Positions 57,818 through 64,000 of a stretch of 64,000 nucleotides of DNA are shown here, one piece after another. Positions within the stretch are counted from its first letter, which is position 1; every line of letters starts with the position of its first letter. Position numbers and translations under genes: made by a program. This stretch comes from an uncultured Prevotellaceae bacterium (GTDB lineage Bacteria; Bacteroidota; Bacteroidia; Bacteroidales; Bacteroidaceae). Location of the stretch: the NCBI GenBank assembly GCA_946626595.1, contig CAMOUQ010000004.1:1-64000 (forward strand), read 5' to 3'. Below the pieces are notes generated by a model that was not told the origin of the DNA, ran no database searches, and saw only the letters and a program-made list of their open reading frames with translations.

Positions 57818-58909
57818 ATGAAACGATTAGCATTTCTCATTCTTTCATTTTCTCATTTTCTCTTTACAGCCACCGCGCAGACCGAGGTTTCGGACTTCGT
57901 GCCCGGCATCTCGCAGGAGGGGGTAAAGTACTTCCTGCCCCAGACCGCCTTGCGCGTGACGGTGGTGGCCGAGAAGACCGTGACCACTCCGGGTGATCTG
58001 AACAAATATGCCTTCCGCTATCTGCGTCTGAAGGACGTGCCCACGGAGCCCCAGACGCATTGGGCCATACAGGACATCAAGGTGGAGCCCTTCGGCATGC
58101 CCGACCCCGAAAAGGCCTTCAATGTGAAGGTGAACAGCAAGACGGTGGCCCCGCTCGTGTCGCTGACCCGCGATGGCATACTCCTGGCCATCAACACCGA
58201 TGCGCAGGAGGAGGAACTGCCCGCCCTGCCCCAGAGCGTGCCGGCCCCTGCTCCCCTGAACGCCAAGCAGTACATGAACCAGGAAATGCTCTCTGCCGGC
58301 AGTACGGCCAAGTTGGCCGAACTCTGTGCTCAGGAGATCTACGACATCCGCGACAGCCGCAATGCCCTGGTGCGCGGCGAGGCCGACAATACGCCCAAGG
58401 ACGGCGAACAGCTGCGCCTGATGCTCACGCAACTCGAGACGCAGGCTACGGCCCTGGAACAGCTATTCTCGGGTACGACACAGGTCAGCACCGAGGTCTT
58501 CAGCTTCACCTTCCTGCCCACCGAGGAGACGGAGAAGGAGGTGCTCTTCCGCTTCTCCCAGTTGCTGGGCGTGGTGGACAAGGACGACCTCTCGGGCCAA
58601 CCCGTCTACATCCAAATCAAGAATCTGGGTGGCCTGCCTGCCAAGCCCGAAGAGCCTGCCAACGAAAAGAAGAAGGTGCTGGCCTTCCTGTCGAAGAAGC
58701 ATGACACGGAGAAGGGCGTCTTCTACAACGTGGCTGCGCGTGAGGCCGTTTCCGTCTTCGACATCAACCAGACCTACGTCAATCTGGAGTGCAGCATGGG
58801 CCAGTTCGGCTACACCGAAGTGCTCAGTCACGTGCTCTTCGACAAGCGCCCCACGACCCGCGTCACCTTCTATCAGGAGAACGGTGGCCTAAAGAAACTT
58901 GAACAATAG
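57818..58909 (+). CDS. Exported DUF4831-family protein
   Basis: The 363-aa protein starts MKRLAFLILSFSHFLFTATAQ; this signal peptide is encoded largely by a CTCATTCTTTCATTTTCTCA repeat. The mature part shows the DUF4831 pattern seen across Bacteroidales: GISQEGVKYFLPQTALRVTV, KYAFRYLRLKDV, the middle MNQEMLSAGSTAKLAELCAQ-style helix, and ISVTF-type closing strands, with the late SVFDINQTYVNLECSMGQFG. Its biochemical role is unknown. It is probably periplasmic or outer-membrane linked. It stands alone upstream of tRNA-Thr. Confidence 0.8.
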   Translation: MKRLAFLILSFSHFLFTATAQTEVSDFVPGISQEGVKYFLPQTALRVTVVAEKTVTTPGDLNKYAFRYLRLKDVPTEPQTHWAIQDIKVEPFGMPDPEKAFNVKVNSKTVAPLVSLTRDGILLAINTDAQEEELPALPQSVPAPAPLNAKQYMNQEMLSAGSTAKLAELCAQEIYDIRDSRNALVRGEADNTPKDGEQLRLMLTQLETQATALEQLFSGTTQVSTEVFSFTFLPTEETEKEVLFRFSQLLGVVDKDDLSGQPVYIQIKNLGGLPAKPEEPANEKKKVLAFLSKKHDTEKGVFYNVAAREAVSVFDINQTYVNLECSMGQFGYTEVLSHVLFDKRPTTRVTFYQENGGLKKLEQ

Positions 58910-58962
58910 TTTGGTCGTTACGAAAAAAAGTTGTACCTTTGCATCCGCAAATCAGAAATGAC

Positions 58963-59034
<72 letters not shown>

Positions 59035-59040
59035 CACGAA

Positions 59041-59077
59041 AAAAGGCGTGCTCCCATTCGGGGGCACGCCTTTTTTC
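59041..59077. terminator. Bidirectional terminator between tRNA-Thr and fba
   Basis: AAAAGGCGTGCTCCC and GGGGGCACGCCTTTTTT form a strong stem with A- and T-runs on both sides, serving the tRNA on the plus strand and the aldolase gene on the minus strand. Confidence 0.9.
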
Positions 59078-59097
59078 GTTTCCGCTGAATCCTCGGA

Positions 59098-60096
59098 TTA
59101 GAGTTTGTTGTCGCTGCCGAGCACGTTCACAATCTTGTGTATGTACATCTTCTTCATGTTCTCGCGAGCGGGCTTCAGGTACTGGCGAGGATCGAAGTGG
59201 CTGGGGTTCTCGGCCAGGTGCTTGCGGATGGCGGCGGTCATGGCCAGACGGCTGTCGCTGTCGATGTTGATCTTGCAGACGGCCGACTTGCTGGCCTCGC
59301 GCAGCTGCTCCTCGGGAATACCTACAGCGTCGGGCAGCTTGCCACCGTACTTGTTGATGGTGTCAACCTCGTCCTGGGGCACAGAGCTCGAACCGTGCAG
59401 CACGATGGGGAAGCCGGGGATGCGCTTCTCGATCTCGTGCAGGATGTCGAATGCCAATGGAGGAGGCACGAGCTTGCCGGTCTTCGGGTCGCGGGTGCAC
59501 TGTTCGGGAGTGAACTTGTATGCGCCGTGGCTGGTACCGATGGAGATGGCCAGGCTGTCGCAACCGCTGCGCTTCGAGAAGTCCTCAACCTCCTCGGGGC
59601 GGGTGTAGTGGCTCTCAGCAGCGCTAACCTCGTCCTCTACGCCGGCCAGAACGCCGAGTTCGGCCTCTACGGTTACGTCGTACTTGTGAGCGTACTCAAC
59701 CACCTTCTTCGTGATGGCGATGTTCTCCTCGTAGGGGAGGGCAGAGCCGTCGAACATGACGCTCGAGAAACCATTGTCGATGCACTCCTTGCAGAGTTCG
59801 AAGCTGTCACCGTGGTCGAGGTGCAGGACAATCTGAGGATTGGGGCAACCCAGTTCCTTGGCATATTCTACAGCACCCTGAGCCATGTAGCGCAGGATGG
59901 TGCCGTTGGCGTAGTTGCGAGCGCCCTTGCTGACCTGCATGATGACGGGAGACTTGGTCTCCACGGCAGCCTGCACGATGGCCTGCATCTGCTCCATGGT
60001 GTTGAAGTTGAAGGCGGGGATTGCGTAGCCGCCCTTCACTGCCTTGGCGAACATTTCACGGGTGTTCACCAGTCCCAGTTCTTTGTAACTTGTCAT
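59098..60096 (-). CDS. fba: Class II fructose-1,6-bisphosphate aldolase
   Basis: The 332-aa protein starts MTSYKELGLVNTREMFAKAV. Zinc and substrate motifs are present: AIPAFNFNTMEQMQAI, VLHLDHGDSFELCKECID (catalytic Asp, zinc His), FDGSALPYEENI, VEAELGVLAGVEDE, SIGTSHGAYKF and IVLHGSSSVP. It splits fructose-1,6-bisphosphate in glycolysis. Length and the long insert near VEDEVSAAESHYTRPEE fit the longer bacterial class IIB enzymes. It uses the terminator it shares with tRNA-Thr. Confidence 0.97.
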   Translation of the reverse strand: MTSYKELGLVNTREMFAKAVKGGYAIPAFNFNTMEQMQAIVQAAVETKSPVIMQVSKGARNYANGTILRYMAQGAVEYAKELGCPNPQIVLHLDHGDSFELCKECIDNGFSSVMFDGSALPYEENIAITKKVVEYAHKYDVTVEAELGVLAGVEDEVSAAESHYTRPEEVEDFSKRSGCDSLAISIGTSHGAYKFTPEQCTRDPKTGKLVPPPLAFDILHEIEKRIPGFPIVLHGSSSVPQDEVDTINKYGGKLPDAVGIPEEQLREASKSAVCKINIDSDSRLAMTAAIRKHLAENPSHFDPRQYLKPARENMKKMYIHKIVNVLGSDNKL

Positions 60097-60111
60097 AGTG
60101 TTAAAGTTTAA

Positions 60112-60258
60112 TTAGCCCCATCCCCCCCATTCCCCTCCCGAGGGAGGGGCGAATGTGTGTCGGGAGCTTGAGGCCGGATTAATAAATATGTTTTATAGTT
60201 TCTCTCTTCTCAATTGTAACTACTCCCCGCCCTGCAAGGGAGGGGCTGGGGGAGGGTC
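60112..60258. repeat. GC-rich palindrome pair (REPIN-like) between fba and the EEP gene
   Basis: CCCCTCCCGAGGGAGGGG (60136-60153) and CCCTGCAAGGGAGGGGCTGG (60230-60249) with GC-rich flanks are separated by AT-rich sequence. The layout matches the element inside cbiA, but here it is intergenic and might act as a terminator. Confidence 0.75.
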
Positions 60259-61305
60259 TTACTTCATTTCCTTTATCAGGTACGACACGGTGGGCAGGTG
60301 GTCGCTGTAGCCGTTGAGCCACACGCCGCCGGAGGTGGTGCGCTTGGGCGAGCCCTTGGAGCGGCCCTCCTGCTGGATGAGGTAGTCGCGGCGGAAGATG
60401 TGGCACTGGTAGAGCGTCAGGTGGCTGTAGTCCTTACGGTTCTTCACGTCGAGCAAGTTGCGCGAGAAGACGATTTGGTCGAACAGGTTCCATCCGCCCT
60501 GGTAGGTCAGTGTGCCCTGTCCCTGTCCACGCAGTACCTCCCACCAGGGGTTGAAGAAGTCCAGGGCCCCCACATCCTTCATCTTGCGCTTGGCTCCCAG
60601 CCACTTGGCCATGGAGGCATTGTCGGGGTCGTCGTTCATGTCGCCCATGACGATGATGCGCTGTCGGCTGTCGGCCTTCTGTATGCTGTCCGTCAGGTGG
60701 CGCACCTGCTTGCCGGCAATGTCGCGGAAGTAGCTGGTGGCACCGCGGCTGGGCCAGTGGCAGACGATGACGGTGAGCGGTTCGCCGTCAATCTCGCCCT
60801 GCACGGTCAGGTAGCCGCGCGTGGCACGTTCGGTGTCGCCGTTCTCGTAAATGTATGGCTGCAGGAAGTAATTCTTCACTGTGAAGAATCGGGGATTGTA
60901 GAGCAGGGCGCAGTCCACGCCGCGCTTGTCGGGCCCCTCGATGTGTACAAAGCGCATGCCGCGGTCTTTCAGCGGCTTCTGGGCCACCAGGTCGTTCAGC
61001 ACGCGTGCGTTCTCCACCTCGCTGACGCCGATGATGGCGGCCCCTGCGGGCACCTTGTCCGTGCCCAGGTCGGCCAGGGCGCGAGCCATGTTGCGGAGTT
61101 TGCTCTCGTACTTGGTCTTATTCCAGTGGTACGAACCCGAGGGTAGGAATTCGTAGTCGTTCTTGCCCTCGTCGTGGATGGTGTCAAAGATATTCTCCAG
61201 GTTGTAGAAGGCCACGGGATAGAGGCCGTACTTCTTCTGTGCGTTGCAGGAGACTGCCGCCAGCAACACCACGATTAGGAAAAACATGTTCTTGCGCATA
61301 CGCAT
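60259..61305 (-). CDS. Endonuclease/exonuclease/phosphatase-family lipoprotein
   Basis: I start at ATG 61303-61305 (MRMRKNMFFLIVVLLAAVSCNA; 348 aa); an ATG two codons later is equally possible. The lipobox AVSC predicts membrane anchoring. The EEP fold shows VAFYNLENIFDTIHDEGKND with the first metal ligands, IGVSEVENARVL, PDKRGVDCALLY, VIVCHWPSRG, VMGDMNDDPDN and closing YSDHLPTVSYLI with the catalytic His. It should hydrolyse phosphodiester bonds of extracellular DNA, RNA or a related phosphate compound. It is divergent from a TonB-receptor-like gene, and such pairs are common in Bacteroidetes nutrient-scavenging loci. A minus-strand TATCTTTG box is at 61335-61342. Confidence 0.88.
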   Translation of the reverse strand: MRMRKNMFFLIVVLLAAVSCNAQKKYGLYPVAFYNLENIFDTIHDEGKNDYEFLPSGSYHWNKTKYESKLRNMARALADLGTDKVPAGAAIIGVSEVENARVLNDLVAQKPLKDRGMRFVHIEGPDKRGVDCALLYNPRFFTVKNYFLQPYIYENGDTERATRGYLTVQGEIDGEPLTVIVCHWPSRGATSYFRDIAGKQVRHLTDSIQKADSRQRIIVMGDMNDDPDNASMAKWLGAKRKMKDVGALDFFNPWWEVLRGQGQGTLTYQGGWNLFDQIVFSRNLLDVKNRKDYSHLTLYQCHIFRRDYLIQQEGRSKGSPKRTTSGGVWLNGYSDHLPTVSYLIKEMK

Positions 61306-61431
61306 ACCTATTACATTATATATATTTTCGTGCACAAAGATACAAAAAAAATCGATAGGTGCGACAGATATTTCGGGAAAATGCAAAACATTTTTGCAAC
61401 CCCTGCCGCACATTCTTGCAGGGGCGGCGTG

Positions 61432-61529
61432 GAAAAGTTCCGCCATCGGCGATGAACGTACGGACGTCGGCGATGAACGTACGGACGCCGACGATGGATG
61501 TACGGACGTCGGCGGTGGCGGAACTTTTC
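61432..61529. repeat. 98-bp palindrome-ended element with ACGGACGTCG repeats (copy 2)
   Basis: Ends GAAAAGTTCCGCCATCG and GGTGGCGGAACTTTTC are inverted; the interior has GATGAACGTACGGACGTCGG-type units. It matches the element at 4041-4137. The remainder of the 61306-61686 gap holds promoters in both directions (plus-strand TAACTTTG at 61619-61626) and no gene. Confidence 0.85.
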
Positions 61530-61686
61530 GTCGCCGTCCTTGCACAAACCTGCACCCGGCTCGTTAACTTTTTTTTGCAAAAGTTGCAGAAATATGGGGC
61601 AAATGCGAGTTTTTTTCTTAACTTTGTAGCCGTAGAACCTTAAATCAATGCCATTTGGACTGACATTACTAATAAATAAATAACTT

Positions 61687-64000
61687 ATGACAAAGAAGTT
61701 AACGCTTGTGGCCCTTTTCTTCGGGATGGCGCCACTTGGTTTTGCCCAGGACAAGCCGACGGTCGACACCGGCAGTACCGATGATGCCTCGCTGCGACAG
61801 GACAACGCGGCATTCGTCTTCACCGAGTCGCAGCTGGGCGAGAACGACGACGTCACGCAGAACGTCATCATGGTGAACTCCGCCAACAACGTCTACACCA
61901 GCAACGTGGGCTACCTGTTCAGCCCCGTCCGCTACAAGTACCGCGCCTACAACTCGCGCTTCAACGACATCTACTTCAACGGCGTGCAGGTGAACAACAG
62001 CGAGAACGGACAGTTCAACTACTCCACCATCGGCGGCATGAACGATGCCACCCGCAACATCGATGCCTCCGGCGTCTTCGAGGCCAACACCTTCTCGATG
62101 TCCAACATCGGCGGTTCGTCTAACTACAACTTCCGTGCCTCCTCGCTGCCCGCAGGCCACAAGGTCACCCTCTCCGGTGCCAACCGCAACTACACCTTGC
62201 GCGCCATGTACACCTTCGGCTCCGGCGTCACCAAGCGCGGATGGGCCTTCGGCGGAACCATCGGTTACCGCTGGGCCAACATGCAGACGGCAGCCGTCGA
62301 GGGCACGTTCTACAACTCGCTCTCCTACTTCCTCAGCCTGCAGAAGATGTGGGGCGACCGCCACTCGCTGAACCTGGCCACATGGGGCAACCCCACAGAG
62401 CGCGCCCAACAGGGAGCATCCACCGACGAGGCCTACTGGCTGGCCAACGACCGTCAGTACAATCCCTACTGGGGCTACCAGGACGGCAAGAAGCGCGCCA
62501 GCCGCGTGGTGAACAACTACGAGCCCACGGCCCTGCTCACCTGGGACTACAACATCAACGACCGCATGAAGCTGACCACCAGCCTCATCGGCAAGTACGC
62601 CATGTACAGCAGCACGAAGTTAAACTACAACGACGCTCAGAATCCTGCACCTGATTACTGGAAGAACTTTCCAAGTAACTATTATGACGTGTGGGATCCA
62701 GACAACAGCCGCAATTGGCAGTACGCCCAGGAGAGTTGGCAAGACGCTTATGACTTCTGGACAGCATCGAAGGCCAACCGCCAGATAAACTTCGACGAGT
62801 TGTATGCCAAAAACTACGGCCTGAATGCCGACCAGAAGGATGCTGCGTACTTCATCCAGGCCAAGCATAACAACCACATCATGGCTGGACTGGGTAGCAC
62901 TTTTGACTGGAGTATCGATAAGGATACAAAGTGGAAACTGGGACTACAACTTGGCAACAACGTGGGACAGCACTACCAAACCATTGATGACTTAATGGGG
63001 GCCGAATATATGCACAACGTGAACAACTATGCCATTGGCACGTATCTGCCCAGTGACCCGCGTGTGCAGTATGACCTCCGACACTACGATGGCAACCCTT
63101 ACTCCGAGGCTAACCGCCTGCGTGTGGGTGACCGATACGGCTTCGATTACAACCTGTGGATGCAGCGTGCCAGTCTGTGGACGACATTCACTCGCGACAA
63201 GGGTATCAGCCATAACTTCATTTCGGCACGCATTGGCGGCCAGCAAATCTGGCGCGACGGCAAGATGAACAACGGTATCTTTGCCAACTACACCGATGCC
63301 AACGGCTGCGAGGTGAAGCTCTCCTACGGCAAGAGCCAGAAGGCACGCTTCCTGGACGGCGGCTTCAAGATGGGCACCAACCTGAACCTCGGCAAGGGCA
63401 ACGCCCTTTCGTTCGGCGTAGGCTACGAGGCTCGTGCCCCGCATGCCAACGTGGCCTTCGTCAGCCCGGAGCAGAACAATAATTTCGTCAGCGACCTGGT
63501 GAACGAGAAGATATTCTCCAGCGAAATAGGCTACGCACTGAACAACCGCTGGCTGCAGATGAACCTGACGGCATATTACACCCACACCTACGATGGCACG
63601 GAATGGCAGAACTTCTATAACGACGACGAGAACTCCTTCACATACAATAGTCTCACGGGGGTGCAGAAGGACTACTACGGCGTGGAACTGGGCATGAAGT
63701 TCAAGGTCACCAGCAACTTCAACATCAACCTGCTGGGCTCCTTTGCCGAAGCCAAGTACACGAAGAACACCGACGTAGTCTATCTGCTCTCGAATGCTGG
63801 CATTCCACAGCAGGACGTCTGCTACAACAAGGGCATGCGCGAGAGCGGCACCCCGCTGGCAGCCGTAAGCCTGGGCCTGCGCTACAGCGTCAAGGGATGG
63901 TACTTCAACCTCAACGGTAACTACTACGACCGCATCTATCTCTCCTATTCGCCCAACATGCGATACACCAAGAACTTGTCTTCTGCAAATAAAATTAATG
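61687..64000 (+). CDS. TonB-dependent-receptor-like outer-membrane protein, 3' end outside window
   Basis: The frame starts at ATG 61687 (signal MTKKLTLVALFFGMAPLGFAQ) and is still open at the right edge (771 codons visible). The N-terminal part is plug-like: VNSANNVYTSNVGYLFSPVR, NSRFNDIYFNGVQVNN, FNYSTIGGMNDATRNID; the rest is a long barrel with alternating strands and many Tyr/Trp/Asn. It lacks the carboxypeptidase-like N-terminal domain of SusC proteins and I see no clear TonB box before the plug. This is the pattern of a receptor family often found beside EEP nucleases, which may import products of surface phosphodiester hydrolysis. That role is inferred from context. Confidence 0.85.
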   Translation, partial: MTKKLTLVALFFGMAPLGFAQDKPTVDTGSTDDASLRQDNAAFVFTESQLGENDDVTQNVIMVNSANNVYTSNVGYLFSPVRYKYRAYNSRFNDIYFNGVQVNNSENGQFNYSTIGGMNDATRNIDASGVFEANTFSMSNIGGSSNYNFRASSLPAGHKVTLSGANRNYTLRAMYTFGSGVTKRGWAFGGTIGYRWANMQTAAVEGTFYNSLSYFLSLQKMWGDRHSLNLATWGNPTERAQQGASTDEAYWLANDRQYNPYWGYQDGKKRASRVVNNYEPTALLTWDYNINDRMKLTTSLIGKYAMYSSTKLNYNDAQNPAPDYWKNFPSNYYDVWDPDNSRNWQYAQESWQDAYDFWTASKANRQINFDELYAKNYGLNADQKDAAYFIQAKHNNHIMAGLGSTFDWSIDKDTKWKLGLQLGNNVGQHYQTIDDLMGAEYMHNVNNYAIGTYLPSDPRVQYDLRHYDGNPYSEANRLRVGDRYGFDYNLWMQRASLWTTFTRDKGISHNFISARIGGQQIWRDGKMNNGIFANYTDANGCEVKLSYGKSQKARFLDGGFKMGTNLNLGKGNALSFGVGYEARAPHANVAFVSPEQNNNFVSDLVNEKIFSSEIGYALNNRWLQMNLTAYYTHTYDGTEWQNFYNDDENSFTYNSLTGVQKDYYGVELGMKFKVTSNFNINLLGSFAEAKYTKNTDVVYLLSNAGIPQQDVCYNKGMRESGTPLAAVSLGLRYSVKGWYFNLNGNYYDRIYLSYSPNMRYTKNLSSANKIN

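Overview
The window looks like a chromosomal piece of a Bacteroidales bacterium, most likely Prevotellaceae-like. Coding DNA is fairly GC-rich by eye (about mid-50s percent) and intergenic DNA is AT-rich. Supporting signs are Bacteroidetes-type promoters (TTTG, about 20 nt, TAnnTTTG), weak Shine-Dalgarno signals, many lipoproteins and TonB-dependent receptors, a PorE-like type IX secretion component, and the hpt-adk-obgE block. I cannot fix the genus from sequence alone.

Layout. 1-12.4 kb: a membrane 4Fe-4S protein (cut by the left edge), an exported GH43-LamG enzyme with a type IX-like C-terminal tail, topoisomerase III, a serine-type sulfatase, PorE, a PAP2-like protein with a degraded active site, and an S41 peptidase lipoprotein. 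12.5-37.1 kb: a vitamin B12 island. A minus-strand operon of about 13 kb starts at a cobalamin riboswitch (about 27.3-27.5 kb) and encodes two TonB receptors, a lipoprotein CbiK chelatase, a small lipoprotein, the fused corrin enzymes CobJ-CobH, CbiE-CbiT and CbiG-CobM, and a BtuF/BtuC pair. A CbiJ-CbiD fusion and CbiA lie on the plus strand outside riboswitch control. A second riboswitch (29.3-29.45 kb) leads an uptake operon: BtuH-like, BtuG-like, PKD lipoprotein, BtuB-like receptor, BtuF, BtuC. The only ABC ATPase for these permeases in the window is 11 kb away, at 48.9 kb. No cbiL/cobI, cbiP, cbiB or cobU/S/C is present here.

37.4-47.1 kb: a tight same-strand run of eight exported or membrane proteins. 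It holds two small LPP20-like paralogues, two transglutaminase-like proteases with complete Cys-His-Asp triads, a CHASE2 protein without an output domain, a DUF4384 protein, an outer-membrane beta-barrel candidate and a leucine-rich-repeat/caspase fusion. A 23-bp perfect hairpin closes it. This is my best candidate for an undescribed system: an envelope caspase/transglutaminase module.

47.2-64 kb: GH20 hexosaminidase, the ABC ATPase, RNase R (with a degenerate in-frame copy of its own tail after the stop codon), an SDR epimerase with glycerate kinase, obgE-adk-hpt, NAD(P)H-hydrate dehydratase, a DUF4831 protein, tRNA-Thr(GGT), class II aldolase, an EEP-family lipoprotein and the start of a TonB-receptor-like protein cut by the right edge.

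The second notable signal is repeats. Several short families (GC-rich palindromes, TTTCAATTTTCAAT, CTCATTTTCTCAT, GAATTAAGAATT, ACAATTGACAATGC, AAGGCCCTTAAGG) occur between genes and also in frame inside genes, most densely in the B12 enzymes. There they form protein linkers, signal-peptide cores, and start or stop codons.
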